From the NCBI RefSeq assembly GCF_001717465.1, contig NZ_CP017074.1:2074873-2138872 (forward strand): a stretch of 64,000 nucleotides of DNA, read 5' to 3'. The number at the start of each line of letters is the position of its first letter. Position 1 is the first letter of the stretch. This document shows positions 16,910-25,001 of this stretch, in pieces. Under the pieces are notes generated by a model. That model worked only from the letters and a program-made list of their open reading frames with translations. It ran no database searches and was not told the origin of the DNA. The position numbers and the translations under genes are program-made. Source of the stretch: Luteimonas sp. JM171. GTDB taxonomy: Bacteria > Pseudomonadota > Gammaproteobacteria > Xanthomonadales > Xanthomonadaceae.

Positions 16910-17854
16910 GTGACCGATCCCCAGCTTGCTTTCGTGTTTCCCGGACAGGGCTCCCAGTCGCTGGGCATGCTCTCGGAGCTGGCTGCCGTGCACGCATCCA
17001 TCGTGCGCGATTTCGCCGAAGCATCCGAGGGCGCGGGCGTGGACCTGTGGGAGCTCTCGCAGCAGGGGCCCGAAGACCGCCTCAATGCCACCGAATTCAC
17101 CCAGCCGGCGCTGCTGGCCGCCGGGGTGGCGGTGTATCGACTCTGGATTGCCCGCGGCGGCGCGACCCCGGCCCTGCTGGCCGGCCACAGCCTGGGCGAG
17201 TACGCGGCGCTGGTGGCCGCCGGCGTCCTCTCGCTGCAGGATGCGGCGCGCCTGGTGCGCCTGCGCGGCCAGCTGATGCAGGACGCGGCCCCGGCCGGCA
17301 CCGGCGCCATGGCCGCGGTGCTGGGCGCGGAGGACGCCGTCGTGGCGGAGGTCTGCACCCAGGCATCGGGCGATTCCGTGGTGGTCCCGGCCAACTTCAA
17401 CTCTCCCGGCCAGGTCGTCATCGGCGGGCACGCGGACGCCGTGGACCGCGCGCTGGAGCTGCTGGCGGCGCGCGGCGTGCGCAAGGCGGTCAAGCTTGCC
17501 GTGAGCGTGCCGTCGCACACGCCGCTGATGCGCGAGGCCGCCAACCGGCTGGCCACCGCCATGGCCGGGATTGAGTGGCGCGAGCCGTCGCTGCCGGTGG
17601 TCCAGAACGTGGACGCCGAAGTCCATGAGGGCGCCAACGCGATCCGCGATGCCCTGGTCCGCCAGCTCTATCTGCCGGTGCAGTGGACGGGCTGCGTGCA
17701 GGCGCTGGCCGCCCGCGGCGCCACCCGCATCGGTGAGTGCGGCCCGGGCAAGGTGCTGGCCGGTCTGGTCAAGCGCATCGACCGCTCCCTGGACGCACGC
17801 CCGCTTGGCAGCCCGGATGCCTTCGACGCCGCGCTGGCGGAGTGGACACGCTGA
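16910..17854 (+). CDS. fabD: Malonyl-CoA:ACP transacylase
   Basis: The 314-aa enzyme loads malonate onto ACP. The nucleophile elbow GHSLGEY places Ser94; Arg119 (RLRGQ) binds the malonyl carboxylate, and H203 (VPSHTPLM) completes the dyad. FPGQGSQ at 10-16 is the family N-terminus. It starts with GTG at 16910. A TATCAT hexamer lies upstream at 16872-16877, so an internal promoter is possible. Followed 36 bases later by fabG. Confidence 0.95.
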   Translation: MTDPQLAFVFPGQGSQSLGMLSELAAVHASIVRDFAEASEGAGVDLWELSQQGPEDRLNATEFTQPALLAAGVAVYRLWIARGGATPALLAGHSLGEYAALVAAGVLSLQDAARLVRLRGQLMQDAAPAGTGAMAAVLGAEDAVVAEVCTQASGDSVVVPANFNSPGQVVIGGHADAVDRALELLAARGVRKAVKLAVSVPSHTPLMREAANRLATAMAGIEWREPSLPVVQNVDAEVHEGANAIRDALVRQLYLPVQWTGCVQALAARGATRIGECGPGKVLAGLVKRIDRSLDARPLGSPDAFDAALAEWTR

Positions 17855-17890
17855 GCCCGCGGCACCCCCTGCTTCCTGAGGACTGAAGAC

Positions 17891-18634
17891 ATGACCGAAT
17901 CCCTGAAGGGCGAGATTGCGCTCGTCACCGGCGCCAGCCGCGGCATCGGCGCGGCGATCGCCGACGAACTGGCGGCGCGCGGCGCCACCGTGATCGGCAC
18001 CGCCACCACCCAGGCCGGGGCGGACGCCGTGGGCGAACGCCTTGCCGCGCAAGGCGGGCATGGCCGGGTGCTGGACGTGGCGGACGGGGCGGGCATCGCG
18101 ACCCTCATCGACGCCATCGGCAAGGAGATCGGCCCCATCTCCATCCTGGTCAACAACGCCGGCATCACCCGCGACAACCTGCTGATGCGGATGAAGGACG
18201 AGGACTGGCAAGCGATCCTGGATACCAACCTCACCAGCGTGTACCGCACCAGCAAGGCGGTGATGCGCGGGATGATGAAGGCGCGCAAGGGCCGGATCAT
18301 CAACATCGCCTCGGTGATCGGGGTGATGGGCAACGCCGGACAGGCCAACTACGCCGCCGCCAAGGCCGGCGTGATCGCCTTCAGCAAGTCGCTGGCGCGC
18401 GAGATCGGCTCGCGCGGCGTCACCGTCAACGTGGTCGCCCCGGGCTTCATCGCCACCGACATGACCCGCGACCTGCCCGAGGATGCCAAGAAGGGCATGG
18501 AGGCGCAGATCGCACTGGGCCGCCTGGGCGAACCGGCCGACATCGCCGGCGCCGTGGCGTTCCTGGCCGGCCCGTCGGCCGCCTACATCACCGGCGAGAC
18601 CCTGCACGTCAACGGCGGCATGTACATGCCGTGA
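17891..18634 (+). CDS. fabG: 3-oxoacyl-ACP reductase
   Basis: The 247-aa short-chain dehydrogenase performs the NADPH-dependent reduction of beta-ketoacyl-ACP. The cofactor motif is GASRGIG (14-20), NNAG is at 88-91, and the catalytic Ser141, Tyr154 and Lys158 sit in the YAAAK context. IATDMTRDL and the final GGMYMP are typical of FabG rather than of other SDRs. It lies in the expected place between fabD and acpP. Confidence 0.95.
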   Translation: MTESLKGEIALVTGASRGIGAAIADELAARGATVIGTATTQAGADAVGERLAAQGGHGRVLDVADGAGIATLIDAIGKEIGPISILVNNAGITRDNLLMRMKDEDWQAILDTNLTSVYRTSKAVMRGMMKARKGRIINIASVIGVMGNAGQANYAAAKAGVIAFSKSLAREIGSRGVTVNVVAPGFIATDMTRDLPEDAKKGMEAQIALGRLGEPADIAGAVAFLAGPSAAYITGETLHVNGGMYMP

Positions 18635-18683
18635 CCCCCATTCCGGGGTGCAAGCCCCTGAACAGGAAAGGGCGGCGGAGCAC

Positions 18684-18713
18684 TTAGCCCCGCGCCCGGC
18701 TTTCCCTTAAACT
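18684..18713 (+). promoter_or_regulatory. Possible acpP promoter
   Basis: TTAGCC and TAAACT are separated by 18 bases. The predicted start would give acpP a leader of about 33 bases containing a CGGAG ribosome site. Matches are modest (three and four of six). The 118-base gap and the high demand for ACP make a separate promoter plausible. Confidence 0.35.
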
Positions 18714-18752
18714 ATCGGGCCGCTAGTTTCGGCCCCACGGAGCAAAGAACCC

Positions 18753-18992
18753 ATGAGCAGCATCGAAGAACGCGTCAAGAAGATTGTGGTGGAGCAGCTG
18801 GGCGTCAAGGAAGAGGAGGTCAGCCCGAGCGCGTCCTTCGTCGACGACCTGGGCGCCGATTCGCTGGACACCGTCGAGCTGGTGATGGCCCTCGAGGAAG
18901 AGTTCGAGTGCGAGATCCCGGACGAGGAAGCCGAGAAGATCACCTCGGTCCAGCAGGCCATCGACTACGTCAAGGCGCACGTCAAGTCGTAA
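18753..18992 (+). CDS. acpP: Acyl carrier protein
   Basis: This 79-aa acidic four-helix protein shuttles acyl chains during fatty acid and lipid A synthesis. The phosphopantetheine site is Ser37 in GADSLDTVE, the family signature. An ACGGAG ribosome site precedes the ATG. A strong hairpin after the gene may stabilise or terminate the abundant acpP mRNA before fabF. Confidence 0.97.
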   Translation: MSSIEERVKKIVVEQLGVKEEEVSPSASFVDDLGADSLDTVELVMALEEEFECEIPDEEAEKITSVQQAIDYVKAHVKS

Positions 18993-19083
18993 TGCCGTTG
19001 CGCGGGGTGCGTCGGCCTCTGGCCGTCGCAGTCCGCGACCGCGTGCCACCCCGGGCTGGTCCATGGGCGGCACGCCGATGGAC

Positions 19084-19113
19084 ACGGGGCCGCGCATGCG
19101 GCCCCGTTCATTT
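19084..19113 (+). terminator. Hairpin between acpP and fabF
   Basis: A perfect 10-bp stem (19084-19093 with 19098-19107) with a GCAT loop is followed by TTCATTT. It resembles a weak intrinsic terminator or attenuator that would let acpP be expressed more than fabF. Confidence 0.55.
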
Positions 19114-19165
19114 CGGGGGCCTGCATGCCGGCGTGCCCGCATCCCACTGATTGAAGGAGCATTCC

Positions 19166-20404
19166 ATGTCCAAGCGTCGCGTGGTCATCACCGGTATGGG
19201 CATCCTTTCGCCGCTGGGCAATGACCTGGCCTCGAGCTGGGAGGGCATCACCGCCGGCCGCTCGGGCATTGGCCCGATCACCCATTTCGATGCCTCCGCA
19301 TTCCCCACCCGGATCTCGGGCGAGGTCAAGGGCTTCGATGCCTCGAAGTGGATCGCGCCCAAGGACATGAAGAAGATGGACCCGTTCGTCCATTACGGCG
19401 TTGCCGCGTCGATGATGGCGATCGAGGATGCCGGCCTGGCGATCGAGGGCGAGGATGCCGAGCGCATCGGCGTGGCCATCGGCGCCGGCATCGGCGGACT
19501 CAAGGGCATCGAGGAGACCACCCTCCGCTACAGCGAAGGCGGCCCGCGCAAGATCTCGCCGTTCTACGTGCCCAGCACCATCATCAACATGATCGCCGGC
19601 CAGGTCTCGATCATGACCGGGGCCAAGGGCCCGAACATCGCCGCGGTCACGGCCTGCACCACCGCCACCCACAACATCGGTCTGGCCATGCGCATGATCC
19701 AGCACGGCGACGCCGATGCGATGATCGCCGGCGGGGCCGAGTACGCCACCACGCCCACGTCGCTGGGCGGGTTCTGCTCGATGAAGGCGCTTTCGACCCG
19801 CAACGAGGAGCCGGAAAAGGCCTCCCGCCCCTGGGACGAGGGCCGCGATGGCTTCGTGATGGGCGATGGCGCCGGCATCCTCATCCTCGAGGAGTACGAG
19901 CGGGCGAAGGCGCGCGGCGCGCGCATCTACGCCGAGCTGGCCGGCTTCGGGATGAGCGGCGACGCCTACCACATGACCGCGCCGAGCGAGAACGGCGACG
20001 GCGCGGCGCGCTGCATGAAGGCCGCGATCGCCGACGCCGGCGTGGAGCTTGCGCGGATCGGCTACATCAACGCCCACGGCACCTCCACCCCGGCCGGGGA
20101 CCTGGCCGAGACCATGGCGATCAAGTCCGTCCTGGGCGCGCACGCCTACAACGTGGCGGTCAGTTCCACCAAGTCCATGACCGGCCACCTGCTGGGCGCG
20201 GCAGGCGGCGTGGAGGCCGTCTTCTCGGCCATGGCGATCCACTCGGGCGTGTTGCCGCCCACCATCAACCTCGACAATCCGTCCGAGGGCTGCGACCTGG
20301 ACTACGTGCCGCACGCCGCGCGCGAAGCCAGGGTGGACGTGGTGCTGTCGAACTCCTTCGGCTTCGGCGGCACCAACGGCACGCTGGTCTTCGCACGCGT
20401 CTGA
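19166..20404 (+). CDS. fabF: Beta-ketoacyl-ACP synthase II
   Basis: The 412-aa elongating condensing enzyme has a Cys-His-His active site: C164 ([10 protein letters not shown]), H304 (NAHGTST) and H341 ([10 protein letters not shown]). It extends acyl-ACP with malonyl-ACP and adjusts membrane fluidity with temperature. The ATG at 19166 is used because AAGGAG lies seven bases before it; an in-frame TTG 15 bases upstream is discarded. Next in the fab cluster is pabB. Confidence 0.95.
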   Translation: MSKRRVVITGMGILSPLGNDLASSWEGITAGRSGIGPITHFDASAFPTRISGEVKGFDASKWIAPKDMKKMDPFVHYGVAASMMAIEDAGLAIEGEDAERIGVAIGAGIGGLKGIEETTLRYSEGGPRKISPFYVPSTIINMIAGQVSIMTGAKGPNIAAVTACTTATHNIGLAMRMIQHGDADAMIAGGAEYATTPTSLGGFCSMKALSTRNEEPEKASRPWDEGRDGFVMGDGAGILILEEYERAKARGARIYAELAGFGMSGDAYHMTAPSENGDGAARCMKAAIADAGVELARIGYINAHGTSTPAGDLAETMAIKSVLGAHAYNVAVSSTKSMTGHLLGAAGGVEAVFSAMAIHSGVLPPTINLDNPSEGCDLDYVPHAAREARVDVVLSNSFGFGGTNGTLVFARV

Positions 20405-20438
20405 GCGCGGCCGCAGGCTGCGCGCGGGGAGGGGGCCC

Positions 20439-21818
20439 GTGCTGATCACCCGTCCGCTGCCGCAACCGGCCGGCCTGCTGGACCTGCACCGGCTTGACCC
20501 GGCGCGCTATCCGGTCCTGCTCGAATCCGTGGCTCATGGCACCGCCCAGGGCCGCTGGGACCTGCTGCTGGTGTCCGCGGGCGTCGAGCTGGAGCTGGGG
20601 CCCGACGGGATTGCCCGCGACGGGCGGGGGAAGGCGCTGGACGGGCCTTTCCTGCACCTGCTGGATGCACGCTGGCATGCGCTGCGGCTGCCGCGTGAGG
20701 AGCCGCGCTGGCCGTTCCGCGGCGGATGGGCGCTGTTGCTGGGGTACGAGCTGGCCATGCAGGTCGAGCCGGTGCTGCAGCTTCCCCCCGCGCCCGGCAG
20801 CCTGCCGGTGGCCATCGCGCTGCGCTGCCCGGCCGCGGTGCTGCGCGACCGGGCCAGCGGCGAGTGCGTGGTGGTGGCCGAGCCCGGCCATGACGCGCTG
20901 CTCGGGCAGGTGATCGATGACGCCCGGCGCTGGCGCGCCGTGGGCGCGATGCCGCCCTGGGCGGACCCCGGGATCATTGAAGAGGACGACCCGGCGGAAT
21001 TCACCGCCGGGGTCGGGCGGATCCTGGAGTACCTCGCCGCTGGCGACGTGTTCCAGGTCAACCTGTCGCGCGCGTGGCGGGCGCGGTTCGAAGCCGCGCC
21101 AGCGCCCGCCGCCCTGTATGCGCGCTTGCGCGAAGCCAGCCCGGCGCCGTTCTCGGGCCTGTTCGCCTGCAAGGCCGGCGCGGTCGCAAGCGCTTCCCCC
21201 GAGCGCCTGGTCAGCGTGCGCGGCGACATCGTGGAGACGAGGCCCATCGCGGGCACCCGGCCGCGGCTGCCCGGGGACGATGACGCCGAGCGCATCCGCG
21301 AGATGTCCGGCGATCCCAAGGAGCGCGCCGAGCACGTGATGCTGGTGGACCTTGAGCGCAACGACCTTGGCCGCGTGTGCGCGCCGGGCAGCGTGGAGGT
21401 GGACGAGCTGATGACGGTGGAGAGCTACGCCCAGGTGCACCACATCGTCAGCAACGTCCGCGGGCGCCTGCATGCGCAGGCCACTCCGGGGGAGGTGATT
21501 GCCGCCGTCTTCCCCGGCGGCACCATCACCGGCTGCCCCAAGGTGCGCTGCATGCAGATCATCGCCGAGCTCGAGGGCACCGGGCGTGGCGCCTATACCG
21601 GCGCAATGGGCTGGCTCAACCGCGACGGCGACATGGATCTCAACATCCTCATCCGCAGCGCGGAACTGGAAGGCAACCTGCTGCGGTTCCGCACCGGCGC
21701 CGGCATCGTTTCCGACTCCCGGCCCGCGCGCGAACTGGCCGAAACCCGCGCCAAGGCCCGTGGCATGCTGCTGGCGCTCGCCCCCTCCCGACAGGAAGGC
21801 CAAGGTATCCTGACCTGA
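20439..21818 (+). CDS. pabB: Aminodeoxychorismate synthase component I-like enzyme
   Basis: The 459-aa chorismate-using enzyme is of the PabB/TrpE family. It makes 4-amino-4-deoxychorismate for folate with a glutaminase partner not encoded here. Conserved segments are VFQVNLSRA, the ETRPIAGTRPR region, VDLERNDLGR and PGGTITGCPK. The position that is Lys274 in E. coli PabB (PIKGT) is Ala271 here. PGGTITG, without the MGTLSG-type motif of TrpE, still points to PabB. It starts with GTG. The place usually held by pabC, between fabF and mltG, is taken by this gene. Confidence 0.85.
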   Translation: MLITRPLPQPAGLLDLHRLDPARYPVLLESVAHGTAQGRWDLLLVSAGVELELGPDGIARDGRGKALDGPFLHLLDARWHALRLPREEPRWPFRGGWALLLGYELAMQVEPVLQLPPAPGSLPVAIALRCPAAVLRDRASGECVVVAEPGHDALLGQVIDDARRWRAVGAMPPWADPGIIEEDDPAEFTAGVGRILEYLAAGDVFQVNLSRAWRARFEAAPAPAALYARLREASPAPFSGLFACKAGAVASASPERLVSVRGDIVETRPIAGTRPRLPGDDDAERIREMSGDPKERAEHVMLVDLERNDLGRVCAPGSVEVDELMTVESYAQVHHIVSNVRGRLHAQATPGEVIAAVFPGGTITGCPKVRCMQIIAELEGTGRGAYTGAMGWLNRDGDMDLNILIRSAELEGNLLRFRTGAGIVSDSRPARELAETRAKARGMLLALAPSRQEGQGILT

Positions 21819-21852
21819 TGACCCAGATCACCTCAAACCGGCGGGCCCACCG

Positions 21853-22911
21853 ATGAGCAGGCGTAGGCTTGGCATCGGCCTGTTCTTCGTGGTCACCGCG
21901 CTGGTCGCGGGTGCGTTGGCCTGGCTGGCGTGGGACCGCTACCAGGGATTTGCCCACGGGCCGCTTTCCGGCATCGACGAGGGCGAGACGCTGGTGGTGG
22001 AGCGGGGCGATTCGTTCTTGCGCGTGCTTGAAAAGCTGCGCGAGGCCGGGGTCACCGACGGGCACAGGACCGAGTGGCAGCTGCTGGCGCGGCGCCTGGA
22101 TGCCGGCGGCCGCCTGCAGGTGGGCGAGTACGAACTCGAGCCGGGGATGAGCGCGAGCGAACTGCTGGTGAAGATGCGCGAGGGACGCGTCATCCGCCAC
22201 CGCTTCACCATCGTCGAGGGCTGGAACATCCGCGAGCTGCGCGCTGCCCTGGCGCAGGCCAGCCCGCTGCTGCAGGAGACCCCAGGCATGGACGATGCCG
22301 CGCTGATGGCGGCGCTGGACCGCACCGGCACCCATCCCGAAGGCCGGTTCCTGCCCGAGACCTATCTCTACACCCGTGGCGACAGCGACCTGGACCTGCT
22401 GGCGCGCGCTGCCGACGCCCTGGACGCGACCCTGCAGGAGGCCTGGGACAATCGCGCCGATGGCCTGCCACTGGAGACGCCCGAGGAAGCCCTGATCCTG
22501 GCCTCGATCATCGAGAAGGAGACCGGCCTGGCGTCCGAGCGCGAGCGCATCGCCGGGGTGTTCTCGCGCCGCCTGCAGCGGGGCATGCGCCTGCAGACCG
22601 ACCCCACGGTGATCTACGGCATGGGCAGCCGCTTCGACGGCAACATCCGCCGCCGGGACCTGCAGGCCGATACGCCCTACAACACCTACACCCGCGACGG
22701 CCTGCCGCCCACGCCCATCGCGATGCCCGGGGCCGCGGCGATCCGCGCCGCCACGCGGCCCGCCGACGGCGACGAGCTGTATTTCGTGGCCATTGGTGAT
22801 GGCAGCGGCGCCCACGTGTTCTCGCGCACGTATTCCGAGCACCAGAGCGCGGTGCGCGAGTACGTGCGGCGCTACCGGCAGCGCTTTGGCCAGGGGGCGC
22901 GTGGGGAATGA
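21853..22911 (+). CDS. mltG: Endolytic murein transglycosylase MltG (YceG)
   Basis: The 352-aa protein has one N-terminal membrane anchor (residues 8-27) and a periplasmic YceG domain. It cuts nascent glycan strands and sets their length. A LysM-like subdomain covers about 45-115. The catalytic glutamate is E221 in ASIIEKETG, and LQTDPTVIYG and YNTYTRDGLPPTPI are signature strings. Its stop overlaps tmk (ATGA). The pabB/pabC-mltG-tmk-holB order is conserved in proteobacteria. Confidence 0.94.
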   Translation: MSRRRLGIGLFFVVTALVAGALAWLAWDRYQGFAHGPLSGIDEGETLVVERGDSFLRVLEKLREAGVTDGHRTEWQLLARRLDAGGRLQVGEYELEPGMSASELLVKMREGRVIRHRFTIVEGWNIRELRAALAQASPLLQETPGMDDAALMAALDRTGTHPEGRFLPETYLYTRGDSDLDLLARAADALDATLQEAWDNRADGLPLETPEEALILASIIEKETGLASERERIAGVFSRRLQRGMRLQTDPTVIYGMGSRFDGNIRRRDLQADTPYNTYTRDGLPPTPIAMPGAAAIRAATRPADGDELYFVAIGDGSGAHVFSRTYSEHQSAVREYVRRYRQRFGQGARGE

Positions 22912-23549
22912 GCGCGCTGCCGATGCATCCGCGCTTCGTCAGCCTGGAAGGCGGCGAAGGCGCCGGCAAGACCACCGTGCTTGGCGCCTTGCGCCGGGAG
23001 CTGGCCGCCACCGGTGACGAGGTGGTGGTGACGCGTGAACCGGGCGGCACCCCGCTGGCCGAAAGCATCCGCGGCCTGCTGCTCGATCCCGCCCACGAAC
23101 CGGCGGCGCCGGAAACCGAGCTGCTGCTGATGTTCGCCGCGCGCGCCCAGCATGTGCGCGAGACCGTGCGTCCCGCGCTCGCGCGCGGCGCCTGGGTGCT
23201 GTGCGACCGCTTCACCGATTCGAGCTACGCCTACCAGGGCGGGGGCCGCGGGCTGGACATGGCGCTGATCCAGACCCTGGAGCGTGCCGTCGTCGGGCTC
23301 CGGCCCGGGTTGACCATCCTGCTGGACCTGGACGTGGCCACCGGCCGCGAGCGCACGCGCGGCCGCGACCTGGTGCCCGATCGCATCGAGCGCGAACGCG
23401 ACGGCTTCTTCGAACGGGTGCGGGCGACCTTCCGCGAACGCGCGGCCGCCGAGCCGGGTCGTTTCCGGACGATCGATGCCTCGCAGCCGGCCGATGCGGT
23501 GGCGGCTGCCGCCCTGGGGGCCCTGCGCCAATGGCGGGACGCGCGATGA
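22908..23549 (+). CDS. tmk: Thymidylate kinase
   Basis: The 213-aa kinase phosphorylates dTMP to dTDP. The P-loop is EGGEGAGKTT (14-23) and the DRF motif lies in CDRFTDSSYAYQGGGRG. The LID region is RTRGRD, of the bacterial class. The ATG overlaps the mltG stop and the gene overlaps holB by four bases, so translation is likely coupled through the three genes. Confidence 0.96.
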   Translation: MSALPMHPRFVSLEGGEGAGKTTVLGALRRELAATGDEVVVTREPGGTPLAESIRGLLLDPAHEPAAPETELLLMFAARAQHVRETVRPALARGAWVLCDRFTDSSYAYQGGGRGLDMALIQTLERAVVGLRPGLTILLDLDVATGRERTRGRDLVPDRIERERDGFFERVRATFRERAAAEPGRFRTIDASQPADAVAAAALGALRQWRDAR

Positions 23550-24577
23550 GTGCCATGCCCACGCTGTCGGCCCCCTGGCAGGAGCGCATGTATGCGCAGG
23601 CGGTGCAGGCGCTGGAATCCGGGCGCATGGGCCATGCGCTGCTGCTCTCCGGCCCGGAGCGGCTGGGCAAGCGCGCCGTGGCCGAGCGCCTGGCGCAATA
23701 CCTGTTATGCAGATCCCCGTCCTCGGGCCAGCCTTGCGGCAGCTGCCGTTCCTGCGAGCTCTACGTGGCGCGCTCGCAGCGCGATCCGCTTGAACTCCGG
23801 CCCGACGGCAGCCCGGCCCATCCCGGTGGGCATCCGATGCACCCGGACGCGGTATTCGTGGGTTACGCCTGGCGCATGACCCCGTCGCCGCCGCGCCAGA
23901 TGACCCAGATCGGCGTTGACCAGGTGCGCGAGCTCTCCGAGCGGCTGGGCAAGTCCGCACAGTACGGCGGCGCCAAGGTCGCAATCATCGACCCGGCCGA
24001 GGCCATGAACGAAAGCGCCTGCAACGCGCTCCTCAAGACCCTGGAGGAGCCGCAGCCGGGCCGCTACATGTGGCTGGTGGCGGCCAGCCCGATGCGCCTG
24101 CCGGCGACGATCCGCAGCCGTTGCCAGCGGCTGGAATTCCGGCTGCCCGCGCGTGACGAAGCGCTGGCGTGGCTGGGCGGGCAGGGCCATGACCCGGGGG
24201 CGGCCGGCGAGGCCCTGGATGCAGCGCGCGGGCATCCCGGCCTGGCTGCGGCGTGGCTGCGCGATGGCGGAATGGAGCTGCGGCAGGAGGTGGCCGCGGA
24301 CCTGGGCGCGCTGGCGCGCGGCGAGCTCGCTCCATCCGAGGCCGCGCGGCGCTGGACTGCCGACGGCGCCCGGGCTTCAGAGCGCCTGGCCCATGCGGCG
24401 GACCTGGCCGCAGCCAGGGCCGCAGGCTTGACCGACCCGGGGCGAACCCGCAGGCTTGCCGGGTGGTTTGACGAGGCCAACCGCACCCGCGACCTGCTGC
24501 GCACTACGGTGCGCGCCGATCTCGCGGTGGCCGGGCTGCTCCTGCGCTGGCGCGAGCTGGCCGGGGCGGGGCGCTGA
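23546..24577 (+). CDS. holB: DNA polymerase III subunit delta prime
   Basis: The 343-aa clamp-loader stator subunit has a degenerate P-loop (SGPERLGKRA) that does not hydrolyse ATP. A zinc site is formed by C55, C64, C67 and C70 (CGSCRSC), with AIIDPAEAMN and the SRCQRL sensor region further on. It works with DnaX, also in this window. The N-terminus MSAMPTLSAPW follows the tmk overlap; a longer in-frame reading upstream is antisense to nothing and unconserved, so it is rejected. Confidence 0.92.
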   Translation: MSAMPTLSAPWQERMYAQAVQALESGRMGHALLLSGPERLGKRAVAERLAQYLLCRSPSSGQPCGSCRSCELYVARSQRDPLELRPDGSPAHPGGHPMHPDAVFVGYAWRMTPSPPRQMTQIGVDQVRELSERLGKSAQYGGAKVAIIDPAEAMNESACNALLKTLEEPQPGRYMWLVAASPMRLPATIRSRCQRLEFRLPARDEALAWLGGQGHDPGAAGEALDAARGHPGLAAAWLRDGGMELRQEVAADLGALARGELAPSEAARRWTADGARASERLAHAADLAAARAAGLTDPGRTRRLAGWFDEANRTRDLLRTTVRADLAVAGLLLRWRELAGAGR

Positions 24578-24603
24578 ACCACACGACGAGGAGGACGCAG
24601 GAC

Positions 24604-24963
24604 ATGGGGGCAACCGGACCGGGCGCGAGACAGGGGATCCTGTCGCTGGCGGTGAAGGACAAGGCGGCGCTCTACAACGCCTACATGCCGTATCTCAAGC
24701 ACGGCGGCATCTTCGTGCCCACGCCCAAGCGCTACTTCCTGGGCGACGAGGTCTTCCTGCTGCTCACCTTGCCCGAGACCAAGGATCGCCTGCCGGTGGC
24801 CGGCAAGGTGGTGTGGGTCACGCCCGTGGGCGCGCAGGGCAACCGCACCGCCGGCGTGGGCGTGCAGTTCGCCGACACCAACGAGGGCGAAACCGTGAAG
24901 GGCAGGATCGAGACCCTGCTGGCCGGCACCCTCAATTCGGACAAGCCGACCCACACGATGTAG
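24604..24963 (+). CDS. pilZ: Type IV pilus PilZ protein
   Basis: The 119-aa single-domain PilZ protein (about residues 12-105) begins with ILSLAVKDKAALYNAYMP and includes GGIFVPTPKRY and VVWVTPVGAQGNRTAGVGVQF. The RxxxR and (D/N)xSxxG motifs that bind cyclic-di-GMP are absent. This matches the non-binding PilZ of Xanthomonas and Pseudomonas, which acts through protein contacts (FimX and PilB) in pilus assembly. Location directly after holB is conserved. An ACGAGGAGGA ribosome site precedes the ATG. Confidence 0.92.
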   Translation: MGATGPGARQGILSLAVKDKAALYNAYMPYLKHGGIFVPTPKRYFLGDEVFLLLTLPETKDRLPVAGKVVWVTPVGAQGNRTAGVGVQFADTNEGETVKGRIETLLAGTLNSDKPTHTM

Positions 24964-24968
24964 CGCTG

Positions 24969-24986
24969 GGCCCGCACTTGCGGGCC
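24969..24986. terminator. Hairpin between convergent pilZ and fad genes
   Basis: A 7-bp GGCCCGC/GCGGGCC stem with an ACTT loop sits between the pilZ stop and the end of the minus-strand beta-oxidation gene. It could end transcripts from both sides, though T-runs are lacking. Confidence 0.4.
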
Positions 24987-25001
24987 ATCACTGCTGCCGG
25001 G

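Noticed and set aside
23201-23545. N-terminal extension of holB through tmk
   Set aside because: The reading lies in another frame of tmk and is unconserved; the ATGA overlap gives a normal holB start.
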